A stretch of 64,000 bases of DNA from Vreelandella lutescens (GTDB lineage: Bacteria; Pseudomonadota; Gammaproteobacteria; Pseudomonadales; Halomonadaceae), in assembly GCF_014640815.1 (NCBI RefSeq), contig NZ_BMHM01000002.1, forward strand, positions 620,001 to 684,000, given 5' to 3'. A model generated the notes under the pieces. That model made no database searches and was not told the origin of the DNA. It saw nothing but the letters and a program-made list of their open reading frames with translations. Positions 16,657 through 26,541 of the stretch are shown one piece after another; the stretch's first letter is position 1; every line of letters begins with the position of its first letter. The position numbers were made by a program, and so were the translations under genes.

Positions 16657-17478
16657 ATGGAACCCACTGACGCCGCTGCTGAAGAGCCGCAATCACCTGA
16701 AAAAGATCGCAACTTTGTCACCGCGCTTGCGCGGGGGTTAGAACTGCTCCGCGCTTTTGGAACAGGGGAAGAGTACCTGGGCAATGCAGAGCTCTCTAAC
16801 CGCACCCACATCCCCCGCCCCACGGTGTCCCGGTTAACCTATACGCTGACCCAGTTAGGCTACCTGCAGCACAACCGTCACTTGGAGAAGTACCGCCTCG
16901 GGCCGGGTGTGCTGGCGTTGGGTTACCGCTTTCTAGCTAATATGGGGATTCGCGAGGTTGCACGCCCTCATCTGCAGCACTTTGCCGATGCCACCGACTG
17001 TAACGTCAGCCTGGGCAGCGCGGATCGCAGCGACATGGTGTACCTAGAAACCTGCCATGGCCACGGCCCGCTGATTATTCGCTTAGATGTTGGCTCGCGG
17101 CTGCCCATCGCCACCTCAGCCATTGGCCGGGCGTGGCTATGCGGCTTATCTGGCGAGCGGCGCCATCAGGTGATGCAAGAACTTGCTGACTTTCATGGCA
17201 ACGACTGGCCGCGCCTTCATGCCGGTATTGAGCAGAGCCTGCGCGACTACGCCGAGTATGGCTTTTGCCTATCCGAACAGGATTGGCAGCGGGATATCAG
17301 CGCCGTGGCCATGCCGCTCATTTTAGAAGACGGTGCCGAAGTCATGGCCATCAACTGCGGGGGTTCCAGCCTGCGCTTGGATCACGACCGCCTGGTCAAT
17401 AATCTAGGCCCACGCCTGAAAGAAGTCGCGGCAAAAATTAAGCAGGAATTAGCGCCCAAATATCGTGCATCGCGTTAA
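16657..17478 (+). CDS. IclR-family transcriptional regulator
   Basis: 273 residues from the ATG at 16657; the codon before it is TTG and gives only one extra residue. The N-terminal winged helix-turn-helix (ALARGLELLRAFG, NAELSNRTHIPRPTVSRLTYTL, LEKYRLGPGVLALG) covers about residues 20-95. The IclR effector-binding domain follows (VYLETCHGHGP, LPIATSAIGRAWL, GFCLSEQDWQRDISAVAMP). Such proteins often govern aromatic or acyl-CoA catabolism and bind short palindromes. It follows the thiolase gene by about 100 bases on the same strand and is the only regulator of its kind in the cluster, so it is the best candidate for the shared sites at 1327, 13628 and 13710. Confidence 0.92.
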   Translation: MEPTDAAAEEPQSPEKDRNFVTALARGLELLRAFGTGEEYLGNAELSNRTHIPRPTVSRLTYTLTQLGYLQHNRHLEKYRLGPGVLALGYRFLANMGIREVARPHLQHFADATDCNVSLGSADRSDMVYLETCHGHGPLIIRLDVGSRLPIATSAIGRAWLCGLSGERRHQVMQELADFHGNDWPRLHAGIEQSLRDYAEYGFCLSEQDWQRDISAVAMPLILEDGAEVMAINCGGSSLRLDHDRLVNNLGPRLKEVAAKIKQELAPKYRASR

Positions 17479-17562
17479 GTTGCTGTAACGGCGCTTTCAC
17501 TAACGCCCGTTTGACTGCATCATAGTCTCTCACGCCGAGGTAAAGGCATAGGGAGAGCAGGG

Positions 17563-18675
17563 ATGCCTAACAAGTGGATCACTCAACGTAATGAGAGTGT
17601 CTCGCTGCATGGTGAATGGACGCTGCGCCACTATGTAGCGCTTAAGCGCGAAGTACAACAGCAGGGCACGCTTAGCGGCACATCGGTGGCGCTGCCAGGA
17701 TTTGATGGGCTGGATACCGCGGGCGCAGCGCTGATTGTCGAGCTGATTGGCGTTGATAAAGCCAAACAGGTTGGCGATTGGGCCAATGACCTGCCTCGCG
17801 CTCAACAAGCGCTGCTGGTTCGCATTGCCGAAGCTATGGACAGCCCGCTGGAAAGTGATCAACCACGCGCCAACCGTGTCATCTCGGCATTAGCCACGGT
17901 GGGCCAACAGATGTCGGCGTTGTGGTCTCAGCAGCGCCAGCTCTTGGCGTTTATTGGGCTTGTACTGGCAACGTTTGTCTCCCTTCTGCTCCACCCTACT
18001 CGCTGGCGTATCACCGCTACCGTCGCGCATATCCAGCAGAGCGGCTTAAACGCGGTCCCCATTGTGGCGCTGTTGACGTTTATGGTAGGTGCCGTGGTCG
18101 CGTTCTTAGGTGCCACAGTGCTCCAAGACTTCGGTGCAACGGTTTACACCATTGATCTCGTGGCATTTTCATTTTTACGGGAATTTGGCGTATTGCTGGC
18201 GGCTATTTTATTAGCAGGCCGTACCGCCAGCGCTTTTACCGCTCAACTAGGCGCAATGAAATCCAACGAAGAGATTGATGCGCTCAAAACCCAGGGACTA
18301 GATCCCATTGAGCTACTGGTACTGCCACGGGTGATGGCCATGCTCATTAGTCTCCCTCTGCTGGCCTTTGTAGGTATGTTGAGCGGCCTAGTGGGCGGCG
18401 CGGTGGTGGCTACCCTATCGCTGGATATTTCGATTAGCCAGTTTATGACCACATTGCAGAAAGATGTGTCGGTCACTCACTTCTTGGTCGGTTTGAGCAA
18501 AGCGCCGGTGTTTGCCTTTGTAATTGCGGTCATTGGCTGCCTGGAAGGATTTAAAGTCAGCGGAAGCGCTCAGTCGGTGGGCGCTCACACCACATCAAGC
18601 GTCGTACAGTCCATCTTTATGGTCATTCTGATAGATGCCCTAGCGGCGCTATTTTTTATGGAGATGGGCTGGTGA
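17563..18675 (+). CDS. MlaE-like lipid ABC transporter permease with N-terminal STAS-like domain
   Basis: 370 residues. The first 110 or so are soluble and STAS/MlaB-like (VALPGFDGLDTAGAALIVEL). The rest is an MlaE/YrbE permease with about five membrane segments, including DFGATVYTIDLVAFSFLREF, LAGRTASAFTAQLGAMK and the coupling region EIDALKTQGLDPIELLVLPR. It would form the inner membrane channel for phospholipid movement between membranes, with the ATPase, MCE protein and lipoprotein that follow. The fusion supplies the MlaB-type subunit, and no separate MlaB or MlaC gene is seen. GGGAGAG precedes the ATG. The next gene starts within its stop (GTGA). Confidence 0.9.
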   Translation: MPNKWITQRNESVSLHGEWTLRHYVALKREVQQQGTLSGTSVALPGFDGLDTAGAALIVELIGVDKAKQVGDWANDLPRAQQALLVRIAEAMDSPLESDQPRANRVISALATVGQQMSALWSQQRQLLAFIGLVLATFVSLLLHPTRWRITATVAHIQQSGLNAVPIVALLTFMVGAVVAFLGATVLQDFGATVYTIDLVAFSFLREFGVLLAAILLAGRTASAFTAQLGAMKSNEEIDALKTQGLDPIELLVLPRVMAMLISLPLLAFVGMLSGLVGGAVVATLSLDISISQFMTTLQKDVSVTHFLVGLSKAPVFAFVIAVIGCLEGFKVSGSAQSVGAHTTSSVVQSIFMVILIDALAALFFMEMGW

Positions 18676-19490
18676 CAGAGACAAACACTTCACCAACAGA
18701 TTCCAGCCCCCAAGCGGTTATACATGTACAGGGGCTCGTTAATCGCTTTGGCGACAATGTCGTTCATGAGGGGCTGGACTTAACCCTTTACCGAGGAGAA
18801 ATCCTTGGCGTGGTGGGTGGTTCAGGAACCGGCAAATCGGTGCTACTACGGAGCATTGTGGGCTTAAAACGGCCCAACGACGGCACGGTGGATGTGCTCG
18901 GTCAGCGACTCAATGAGCTTAGTGAAGCACAGCGTAGCCAGGTAGAGCGACGCTTTGGGGTGCTGTTTCAGCGTGGGGCGCTGTTCAGCTCGCTCAACTT
19001 GCAGGAAAATGTAGCCCTGCCGCTCATTGAGCACGCAAAACTCCCCCGGGAAGAGGCCGAGTACCTAGCGCGGATTAAACTCTCTCTGGTCGGCCTGCCA
19101 CCGCATGCCGCGCGCCAGTTTCCAGAGTCGCTGTCAGGCGGCATGGTGAAACGCGCAGCACTGGCCAGGGCACTGGCCCTAGACCCGGATATTTTGTTTC
19201 TCGATGAGCCTACCGCAGGACTCGACCCCATCGGTGCCGCCGCATTTGACCAACTGCTGGTCACGCTAAGAGATGCCCTGGGGTTCAGCGTATTTTTGGT
19301 GACCCACGATCTCGACACTCTCTACGCAGCCTGCGACCGAGTCGCTGTGCTGTCGCAAAAACGTGTCCTCGTAGTGGATACCCTTGAGAACGTCGCCAAA
19401 ACCGACGATGAGTGGATCCAGGATTACTTTAATGGCCCCCGTGGACGCGCCGCCCAGCGCTCTGCCGGCTTAACATCTCCCCAGGAGTGA
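18672..19490 (+). CDS. MlaF-like ABC transporter ATPase
   Basis: 272 residues, cytoplasmic ATPase of the MCE lipid transporter. Walker A GGSGTGKSVLL, signature LSGGMVKRAALARAL, Walker B ILFLDEPTAGLDP and the H-loop VTHDLDT are all present. The GGMVKR form is typical of MlaF/Ttg2A-type ATPases. Translation starts at GTG in a GTGA overlap with the permease stop. It ends overlapping or just before the MCE gene. Confidence 0.93.
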   Translation: MTETNTSPTDSSPQAVIHVQGLVNRFGDNVVHEGLDLTLYRGEILGVVGGSGTGKSVLLRSIVGLKRPNDGTVDVLGQRLNELSEAQRSQVERRFGVLFQRGALFSSLNLQENVALPLIEHAKLPREEAEYLARIKLSLVGLPPHAARQFPESLSGGMVKRAALARALALDPDILFLDEPTAGLDPIGAAAFDQLLVTLRDALGFSVFLVTHDLDTLYAACDRVAVLSQKRVLVVDTLENVAKTDDEWIQDYFNGPRGRAAQRSAGLTSPQE

Positions 19491-19495
19491 CGCAC

Positions 19496-20437
19496 ATGGA
19501 AACCCGCGCGCACCATATTTTGATTGGCCTGTTTACCGTATTGACGGCGGCGGGTGCCCTGCTGTTTGCGCTCTGGATGAGCTACGCCGCAGGCGAGCGT
19601 GATTATCAGCCTTATCGGATTTTGTTCGAGCGCAGCGTCAGCGGCCTCTCGGTAGGGAGCAAGGTGCAATACAACGGCATTGAAGTGGGTGATGTCACCG
19701 AGCTTTCTCTCAATCCTGACGACCCACGCCAGGTGATCACTCGCATCCGCGTGTATGAAGACACTCCGATCAAAGTCGATACCCGCGCAAAGCTAGCCTT
19801 TGCCAGCATTACCGGCAGCATGTCGGTGCAGCTCTACGGCGGCACCCCAGAAAGCCAACGCCTGCTAGCGCAAAACAGCGACGATACGCCGTTCATTCAA
19901 GCCGACCCGTCGCCTATTGCCACGCTGTTTGACGAAGGCGAAGAGATGGTCGAAAACCTCAACGCGATTTTGCAGAGTGTGAACGAGCTTTTTGATGACA
20001 ATAATCGTGAGCAGGCAGGCAACATCCTGACCAATATTGCCAAAATTACCGAGATGATTGCTTCTCAACAGTCTGCCCTGGATGAAAACATGGCGCTCTT
20101 TGGCGATGTGTCACGCCAAGCCACCACCACGCTTGAGAGCATCGAATCACTCAGCCTGGAGGCGAACCGCCTGCTGAGCCAAGAAGGTCAGCAGGTGATG
20201 CGCAGCGCCGAAAGTGCCAGCCGCGATGTCGCCAGCGCTGCCCAGCGCATAGAGCAACTGGTGAATGATAACGCAGGAGCTGTTGAAGGCACGTTAAACA
20301 GTACCCGAGACATTGCCCCGGCGCTTGCCGCGTTGCGTTCAACACTCACGACACTCGATCGCATCACCCGCCAGCTTGAAGAGAGCCCAACTGACTTTTT
20401 CCTGGGCCGCGACCAAGTAGAGGAGTTCCGCCCATGA
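19496..20437 (+). CDS. MCE-domain protein (MlaD-like)
   Basis: 313 residues with one N-terminal membrane segment (HILIGLFTVLTAAGALLFALW) and one MCE domain (about 35-120: VSGLSVGSKVQYNGIEVGDV, ASITGSMSVQLYGG), then a long, probably coiled-coil helical region. MCE domains form hexameric rings that bind lipids in the periplasm. I chose the ATG at 19496 because AGGAG lies eight bases before it. A GTG at 19487 inside the previous stop would add three residues. Its stop overlaps the lipoprotein start (ATGA). Confidence 0.9.
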   Translation: METRAHHILIGLFTVLTAAGALLFALWMSYAAGERDYQPYRILFERSVSGLSVGSKVQYNGIEVGDVTELSLNPDDPRQVITRIRVYEDTPIKVDTRAKLAFASITGSMSVQLYGGTPESQRLLAQNSDDTPFIQADPSPIATLFDEGEEMVENLNAILQSVNELFDDNNREQAGNILTNIAKITEMIASQQSALDENMALFGDVSRQATTTLESIESLSLEANRLLSQEGQQVMRSAESASRDVASAAQRIEQLVNDNAGAVEGTLNSTRDIAPALAALRSTLTTLDRITRQLEESPTDFFLGRDQVEEFRP

Positions 20438-21036
20438 AAACCCCCGCATTACGTCTCAGTCTGCTTCTAAGCGCTCTACTAACGCTGACGGGCTGCTCTA
20501 TTTTACCGGAAAAGGCACCTTCAACCCTTTACCGCTTACCTGCGGCCAACGTCACGAACCATACCAGCACAGCCACGCTACCCACGCGACTGGGTATTGC
20601 AACGCCAGAAGCGGGCCATCTGCTGAGCAGTAACCGTATCGTGGTATTTCCCGATGGCAATGTGGTGAACGTGTATGAAGGCGCTCGCTGGCATGAGGAT
20701 GCGCCGGATATGCTTCAAGCTCAGCTTATTAGCGGCCTACAACAGCGCCAGCTGTTCGCTAATGTAGGCAGCGACCGCCTGCCTCATGACTTGCAGCTAT
20801 TAAGCGAGTTACGCCACTTCCAAAGCGAGTACGACACCACCCCCCCCAGCATCAATCTGCAGCTAGATGTCCAATTAGTGGGGAATGACCAACAGCCCGT
20901 GGCATCCACCAGCTTTGCTATTCGTGAGCGCGCTGCCAGTACAGAAATACCCGATGTAGTGAACGCTTTTGGTCGTGCGGCCGACCAGTTAACCGAGCAG
21001 CTGGCACGCTGGTTAGCCACCCAGGTGGCTGATTGA
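20434..21036 (+). CDS. ABC-type transport auxiliary lipoprotein (PqiC-like)
   Basis: 200 residues with a lipoprotein signal (LLSALLTLTGC, lipidated cysteine near residue 21) and the PqiC/YmbA-like fold beginning SILPEKAPSTLYRLP. Family members sit in the outer membrane and complete MCE transporters such as Pqi. It is the last of four overlapping genes, so the module is permease-ATPase-MCE-lipoprotein. The convergent kinase gene ends 13 bases further on. Confidence 0.88.
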   Translation: MKTPALRLSLLLSALLTLTGCSILPEKAPSTLYRLPAANVTNHTSTATLPTRLGIATPEAGHLLSSNRIVVFPDGNVVNVYEGARWHEDAPDMLQAQLISGLQQRQLFANVGSDRLPHDLQLLSELRHFQSEYDTTPPSINLQLDVQLVGNDQQPVASTSFAIRERAASTEIPDVVNAFGRAADQLTEQLARWLATQVAD

Positions 21037-21049
21037 GGCTGGCGCGCCC

Positions 21050-22921
21050 CTAGCGCTGCGGTGAAGGCAAGGTGCTTTTCCTGAGATACTCTTTTGGATC
21101 TTTGGGATAAAAATGCGCCGGCTGACGCTCTAAGTGAGTAAAAAAGCGCGTGTCTTTATAGGGCATCTTCATAAATCCTGACACGCCCAGCCCCTCAATT
21201 TGGCTGACAGCGGCGAGCATTTGGTCTAGCAGACTACGAAACTCTGGCTCTCGGCCCCCATCAAGCAGCCGATAGTAGCTATGAATTTTAAGGTGTTTGG
21301 GCAGCGCTTCAAAAATGATCATACCGGTATGGTGGATCTCGTTAAGCCGCGTTAGTAGCTGCATAATCGTATCAGGCAGTACCAACAGCTCCTCTGGGTC
21401 TGGACCATCCTCAAAGTAGCTATGCTGCCGAGTGCGATCCTCCATTTCCGGCACGGCGCTTACTTCGTAGTTAATCGCCATCTCTGGCTGGCAGTGAAAC
21501 GCCTCCTCAGGGCTTGTGCGCTCTAAGTGCAGCGTCTGCCGGGCATTGAACAGACAGCTTTTAAATACCCCCTGGCGATGAATGGCCCGCGCCAGGTGCA
21601 CCATATTATTCACGGCTTCGATAAACGCGGGTTTTAGCGCCGGGTCATGCAGGTTGAGTGACGAATCGATATAGACCCCCTCTCGCTCCCAGCGCACCGC
21701 TAAACCGCCCACTACGGGGTACTTGCCTAGCCGACTCACCGAGGCCAAAAAGGCTTTTTCGGTTTCTCCCATACCTTGCATAAACTGTTTGTAGTAGCGA
21801 TCAAGCTGCACATCGTTGACGTCGTTTAACGTCTCTTCAGCGCTTGCCTCCCGCAAGAATGCCTTGCGCGAGCTGTACACCACGGTATCGATCTCTTGAC
21901 TGGACGGCCGGCGTGGTCCTTTTCCCCAAACCGGCACTAACGGCCTTTGTGGTAGCGAAGGTAAGTCGACCATCACGACCTTCGCCATACGCGGCATCTC
22001 ACGGATAAAGTGATCCCCTGCCTTGCGTCGCATCAATGGGTCTGGGTCTAGCAGGCCATCCAGAGTTCGGGCGAACTCTATGGGCAGACCTAGGGAGCTT
22101 GCCGGTATGGCTCGATGACCAAAACGACAGGACTGTGCAGAGGCCAATGCATACAACGTTCCCGCCACCCCTTGCTCATCAAACCGAGGTGATGAGAGCG
22201 CCCCGTTGAGCTGTTCGTCACCGATGAAGTAGACATCGCCCAGCCGCGCATTGGTTTGCTGGAGATTGTCGGACATCAGCTCCATTACGTTAGCCCCCAC
22301 AAACTGCAGCGTTTGATCCAACTGAGCAAACACCGAAGAGCCCCAATCAATTAGCGCAATGGATTCGCTGACGGCGTCGAAGACCAGATTGGAAGGTTTG
22401 ATATCGCCATGAACCACCGGTCGCGCATGAGGACCTGCTTCACGACGTAGGGCCAATAAAATATCTGCCAACTGAGCAGCAATACGCACTATCAATCGGG
22501 GCGAGAGACGCCCCTGCTTCAGTGAGACTTGTTCTAGATTCCACCCTGGAGCACGCTCCATGACCAGAATCGACTGGCCACGGGCACGCTGATACGTAAT
22601 CAGTTTTGGAATTCTCGGATGAGACACCTGATCCAACATAAACGCCTCCTCTTCGAGGCGCTCTTGTAAGTGGGTGGGCAGCGTGATCCGAGAAAACTTG
22701 AAAACATAGTGCGCCATGGCCCCTTGCTGCCAGGCGCTACCTGCAAAAACAAACCCGTAGGCCCCCTTACCAATCAGCTCGATATCTGAGTAACCCAACT
22801 GGGCAAGCTGTGATTGGCACAGCGCTACCCAGTCTTTTAGCTTTCGGGCATCGTGATGGCTTAGCAGGTAAACCGACTGCTCTTCGGGTATGTAAAACTG
22901 CTGCAGCGGTGCCTGGCTCAT
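21050..22921 (-). CDS. Hanks-type serine/threonine protein kinase with unknown C-terminal region
   Basis: 623 residues from the ATG at 22921; the longer frame starts at TTG. Residues about 45-300 are a protein kinase domain: glycine loop GKGAYG (51-56), lysine K75 in YVFKFS, helix-C glutamates E91-E92, catalytic HGDIKPSN (171-178) and metal-binding DWG (192-194). The key residues of an active kinase are present. The roughly 320-residue C-terminal part matches nothing I recognise and has no obvious membrane segment. The gene follows the E2 gene of the branched-chain 2-oxoacid dehydrogenase by 18 bases in the same direction, so it is probably co-transcribed with that complex. Regulation of the complex by phosphorylation is an untested inference. 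Confidence 0.82.
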   Translation of the reverse strand: MSQAPLQQFYIPEEQSVYLLSHHDARKLKDWVALCQSQLAQLGYSDIELIGKGAYGFVFAGSAWQQGAMAHYVFKFSRITLPTHLQERLEEEAFMLDQVSHPRIPKLITYQRARGQSILVMERAPGWNLEQVSLKQGRLSPRLIVRIAAQLADILLALRREAGPHARPVVHGDIKPSNLVFDAVSESIALIDWGSSVFAQLDQTLQFVGANVMELMSDNLQQTNARLGDVYFIGDEQLNGALSSPRFDEQGVAGTLYALASAQSCRFGHRAIPASSLGLPIEFARTLDGLLDPDPLMRRKAGDHFIREMPRMAKVVMVDLPSLPQRPLVPVWGKGPRRPSSQEIDTVVYSSRKAFLREASAEETLNDVNDVQLDRYYKQFMQGMGETEKAFLASVSRLGKYPVVGGLAVRWEREGVYIDSSLNLHDPALKPAFIEAVNNMVHLARAIHRQGVFKSCLFNARQTLHLERTSPEEAFHCQPEMAINYEVSAVPEMEDRTRQHSYFEDGPDPEELLVLPDTIMQLLTRLNEIHHTGMIIFEALPKHLKIHSYYRLLDGGREPEFRSLLDQMLAAVSQIEGLGVSGFMKMPYKDTRFFTHLERQPAHFYPKDPKEYLRKSTLPSPQR

Positions 22922-22939
22922 AGCAAGGTGCCTACACAA

Positions 22940-24190
22940 TTAAGCCAAATGAAGCAGCATGTTTTCCGGCGCTTCTAGAAAACCTTTCCAGGCGTTGCAG
23001 AAGCGTGCAATGGTGCCGCCATCAATAAAGCGATGGTCGCCTGCCCAGGTGACCGTCAAAATAGCCCGGCGCTGCACAGCCCCGTGCTCATCAAAGCGCG
23101 GCAGCCACTGGGTTTTGCCAATGGCCACAATGGCGGCTTCTGGCGCGTTAATAATCGGCGCGGCGTAGGTGCCCCCAAGGGCACCTATGTTGGAGATGCT
23201 GATGGTGCCACCCTTTAAATCCGCCTGATCCACGCGCCCTTCCCGTGCCGCCTTGGTTAACCTGCCGACCTCTTTGGCAATCTCAAACAGCGTTAAGCCC
23301 TCGACACCCTTCACGTTAGGGACCAAAAGCCCCGCTTTGCTATCCACCGCCATGCCGATATTGCACTGGTCGTAGTAGCTCAGCTCGTTGGCTTCGCTGT
23401 TTAACTGCGCATTGATGATCGGCGTCTCCGCCACGGCCAGCGCCATCGCTTTCATAAAGAACGGCATCAGCGTGAGCCGTTCGCCCTTCGCCTCTACCTG
23501 AGGCTTGAGCCGCTCGCGCAGCGCTAACAGCTCCGTCACATCAATCTCTTCACCGTAGTGAAAATGGGGAATGGAGCTGGCAGCTTCTACCATACGCTTG
23601 GCCATTACCGCCCGCACGCCTCGTAGCGGCTCTACTTTTGAGGGTGCTAAGCCTGTGCTTGAAGGCACCGAAACGCTGGCCGTTTGGGTAGATACCGCTG
23701 GCGCGTTGAGGTGTGCTAGCACGTCTTCTTTCAGCACTCGACCATCTTTACCACTGCCTGAAATTTCCGACAGGGCTAGGCTGTGCTCGCGTACTAAGCG
23801 CCGTACCGCAGGGCTAGCGGGCACTTTGCTTGAAGCAATAGAGGTAACGGCTTGGCTTGTAGGCGGCTGGCTATCTTCATCAGCGGCCACCCCGTGGCTA
23901 CTGGGCGGCGCTGAAGGTACCTGCTCGGTAGCGGTAGTGTCGCTGTTCGACTGACCGGCGGTTTGGTATGCATAAAGCGGCGCATGCACCTTGGCGATCT
24001 TTCCCTGGGGCACATACAGTTTGGTCACCGTACCGGCTTCAGGGGCGGTGATTTCCACCAGCGCCTTGTCGGTCATCACTTCGACAATCGGCTGATCCTC
24101 TTCGATGGTGTCGCCCTCGGCCACGCGCCACTCCACCACTTCACACTCAACAATGCCTTCGCCGATATCCGGCAGTAAAAAATCACTCAT
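22940..24190 (-). CDS. bkdB: Branched-chain 2-oxoacid dehydrogenase E2 (dihydrolipoyl acyltransferase)
   Basis: 416 residues with three domains in order: one lipoyl domain (1 to about 78; lipoylated K42 in VMTDKALVEI), a peripheral subunit-binding domain (about 125-160; ASPAVRRLVREH, GRVLKEDVLAHL) and the acyltransferase core (about 190-416). The core ends in DHRFIDGG with the catalytic histidine near 386 and aspartate near 390. A single lipoyl domain and the E1 alpha/E1 beta partners point to the branched-chain or acetoin type rather than the bacterial AceF type. No E3 (lipoamide dehydrogenase) gene is in the window. The kinase gene follows. Confidence 0.92.
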   Translation of the reverse strand: MSDFLLPDIGEGIVECEVVEWRVAEGDTIEEDQPIVEVMTDKALVEITAPEAGTVTKLYVPQGKIAKVHAPLYAYQTAGQSNSDTTATEQVPSAPPSSHGVAADEDSQPPTSQAVTSIASSKVPASPAVRRLVREHSLALSEISGSGKDGRVLKEDVLAHLNAPAVSTQTASVSVPSSTGLAPSKVEPLRGVRAVMAKRMVEAASSIPHFHYGEEIDVTELLALRERLKPQVEAKGERLTLMPFFMKAMALAVAETPIINAQLNSEANELSYYDQCNIGMAVDSKAGLLVPNVKGVEGLTLFEIAKEVGRLTKAAREGRVDQADLKGGTISISNIGALGGTYAAPIINAPEAAIVAIGKTQWLPRFDEHGAVQRRAILTVTWAGDHRFIDGGTIARFCNAWKGFLEAPENMLLHLA

Positions 24191-24207
24191 GGCTGTTCTC
24201 CCTGGCG

Positions 24208-25185
24208 CTAAAAGTTCACGCTTTCGCGAATCGCTTCAAAAATTTTCAGGTGGTCGGGCAAGTACTCCTTCTCCAGCACAAGCGGGAAAGGCGTATCTAG
24301 CCCGGTCACCCGAGTAATCGGCGATTCCAGATAGAGAAAACAGCGCTCCTGTATCGTTGCAGCAATTTCACCGGCAAAACCGCCGGTAAGCGGCGCTTCA
24401 TGGCTAACAATCATACGGCCGGTTTTAAATACCGACTCTGCCACGGTATCCACATCCCAAGGAAGCAGCGAGCGCAGGTCGATGACCTCGCAGGCAATGC
24501 CCTGCTCTTCGGCAAGCTCGGCGGCTTTGCTGATCACCTCCATCTGCGCCCCCCAGCCCACCAGGGTAATATCGGTGCCCTCTTTGATTACCTCTGCCTC
24601 ACCAATCGGGAGCTGGTAATCCTCTTCAGGCACTTCCCCTACCGCCGCACGATAAAGTCGTTTTGGCTCTAAAAACAGCACGGGATCAGGGTCACGAATC
24701 GCCGCTAGCAGCAGCCCTTTGGCTTGATAGGGGTTGCGTGGCACCACCACTTTTAAACCAGGTGTATGGGTAAAGTAGGCTTCAGGAGACTGTGAGTGAT
24801 AAAGCCCACCCGAAATGCCGCCGCCATAAGGGGTGCGAATGGTGAGCCCACCCACGTTGAAAAGATCCCCCGAGCGGTAGCGGAATTTGGCGGTTTCGTT
24901 AACAATTTGATCAAACGCAGGGAAGATGTAATCCGCAAACTGAATTTCAGCGACAGCCACTGAGCCCTGGGCGGCTAAACCGTTAGCAAAGCCAATAATG
25001 CCCTGCTCAACCAGCGGCGTATTGAAGCAGCGCGCTTTTCCGTACTTTTCTTGTAGATGACTGGTGGCACGGAAAACCCCGCCAAAAATACCGACGTCTT
25101 CACCAAAACAGATGACTTTTTCATCTTCCGCCATGGCGATATCCAGCGCGTTATTAATCGCCTGGAGCATGTTCATTGTTGCCAT
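24208..25185 (-). CDS. bkdA2: 2-oxoacid dehydrogenase E1, beta subunit
   Basis: 325 residues, the usual length for BkdA2/AcoB-type E1 beta. The transketolase-like pyrimidine domain ([46 protein letters not shown]) is followed by the C-terminal domain with [19 protein letters not shown] and [10 protein letters not shown]. With E1 alpha it forms the thiamine-diphosphate enzyme that decarboxylates branched-chain 2-oxoacids from Val, Leu and Ile. It follows E1 alpha after one base and precedes E2 by 17. Confidence 0.93.
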   Translation of the reverse strand: MATMNMLQAINNALDIAMAEDEKVICFGEDVGIFGGVFRATSHLQEKYGKARCFNTPLVEQGIIGFANGLAAQGSVAVAEIQFADYIFPAFDQIVNETAKFRYRSGDLFNVGGLTIRTPYGGGISGGLYHSQSPEAYFTHTPGLKVVVPRNPYQAKGLLLAAIRDPDPVLFLEPKRLYRAAVGEVPEEDYQLPIGEAEVIKEGTDITLVGWGAQMEVISKAAELAEEQGIACEVIDLRSLLPWDVDTVAESVFKTGRMIVSHEAPLTGGFAGEIAATIQERCFLYLESPITRVTGLDTPFPLVLEKEYLPDHLKIFEAIRESVNF

Positions 25186-25186
25186 A

Positions 25187-26392
25187 TTACGCCTCTCCCT
25201 GGGAATCAGTGGCTGACGAAAGCGTCAGATCTAGCGATTTTGCACCACGCGGGTAGGCTTCTGGGTAGCGGCGAATATGTCGCTTCAACTGATCCAACTG
25301 ACGCTGTAGCGCAGGCGTCACATCGGCGTAAACATCGCTGATTAACGATTCAAGCGGCGGCGGCGGGCGTTTTTCGGCACGTTTCATGGTTTCCAGCACT
25401 TCACGGCGCAGCGTCTCTTGCTGGGTAGCCTCCTCTTCATCGCTCCACCAGCCTTTCTTAGCCAGCCAGCGCTGCATACGCAGCAGTGGGTCTTTTACGC
25501 GCCACGCTTCCTCTTCGCTCTTAGCACGATAGCCCGACGGGTCATCCGAGGAGGAGTGAGCGGCCAACCGGTAAGACATGGCTTCAATCAGCACCGGCTG
25601 GTTCTGTTCAACGGCGATTTTTCGCGCCTGCCGGGTCGCTTCATACACCGCTAGGGCGTCGTTACCATCCACACGAATCACGTGCATATGGTAACCAAAG
25701 GCACGAGGAGCGATGCCATCGGCAGCAAACTGTTCTGTGGAGGGAGTAGAAATAGCGTAGCCGTTGTTGCGGCAGAAGAAGATCACCGGCACCTGATGCA
25801 CCGAGGCCATATTGAGCGCGGCGTGGAAGTCCCCTTCTGAGGCCGCCCCTTCACCAAAAAAGGTCAGCGTGCAGTGGCCTTCACCCGCCAGCTTTTGGCC
25901 ATAGGCGTACCCGGTGGCTTGAGGAATCTGGGTCGCTAATGGGGAAGAGATGGTCATGTAGTGCAGTTTGCGAGAGCCGTAATGAATCGGCATTTGGCGG
26001 CCTTTACCGTAATCAAGCTCGTTGCCAAACAGCTGATTCATAAACTCATCAATAGAGAAACCGCGATACATTAGAGCGCCTTGCTCACGGTACTGGGCCA
26101 TGATCATATCGGCGTCATCAAGTGCAGCGGCAGCACCCACCACGGCGGCTTCCTCGCCGGTACACTGCATATAGAAACTTAGCCGCCCTTGGCGCTGTGC
26201 GGCCATCATGCGTTCATCAAGAATACGGGTGGCCAGCATGGCCTGGTAGAGCTTGCGGGCATGTTCCCGCGTGAGTGCAGGCTCCTCGGCACCTTCGTAT
26301 AGCTCCCCGTCGGGGTTCAGTAGGCAGAAGGTTTCAATGGAGAATTCATCGCCAGTCATGAAGGACGGCTGGTGTACGTACTGAGTCATCAT
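25187..26392 (-). CDS. bkdA1: 2-oxoacid dehydrogenase E1, alpha subunit
   Basis: 401 residues, close to Pseudomonas BkdA1. The thiamine-diphosphate motif runs from [15 protein letters not shown] (about 180-194) to NN at 209-210. The loop HSSSDD (279-284), followed by PSGYR, corresponds to the loop phosphorylated in mammalian branched-chain E1 alpha (HSTSDD), which makes the neighbouring kinase gene worth attention. The N-terminal extension before [13 protein letters not shown] is typical of branched-chain enzymes. First gene of the bkd operon. About 150 bases upstream hold no feature I can assign. Confidence 0.93.
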   Translation of the reverse strand: MMTQYVHQPSFMTGDEFSIETFCLLNPDGELYEGAEEPALTREHARKLYQAMLATRILDERMMAAQRQGRLSFYMQCTGEEAAVVGAAAALDDADMIMAQYREQGALMYRGFSIDEFMNQLFGNELDYGKGRQMPIHYGSRKLHYMTISSPLATQIPQATGYAYGQKLAGEGHCTLTFFGEGAASEGDFHAALNMASVHQVPVIFFCRNNGYAISTPSTEQFAADGIAPRAFGYHMHVIRVDGNDALAVYEATRQARKIAVEQNQPVLIEAMSYRLAAHSSSDDPSGYRAKSEEEAWRVKDPLLRMQRWLAKKGWWSDEEEATQQETLRREVLETMKRAEKRPPPPLESLISDVYADVTPALQRQLDQLKRHIRRYPEAYPRGAKSLDLTLSSATDSQGEA

Positions 26393-26541
26393 TATTGTCC
26401 TTGTTTTTACCCCTTTTGAGGGCAGTGTTGTCGGTGATGACCGTTTGTGCCAGTGGATTTATCTGACACGGGTCAACGCAACACTTGGACAGTAACTCAG
26501 TGCACGCCATTTAGGGATTCAACTTAAGACGCAGAGAGCAC

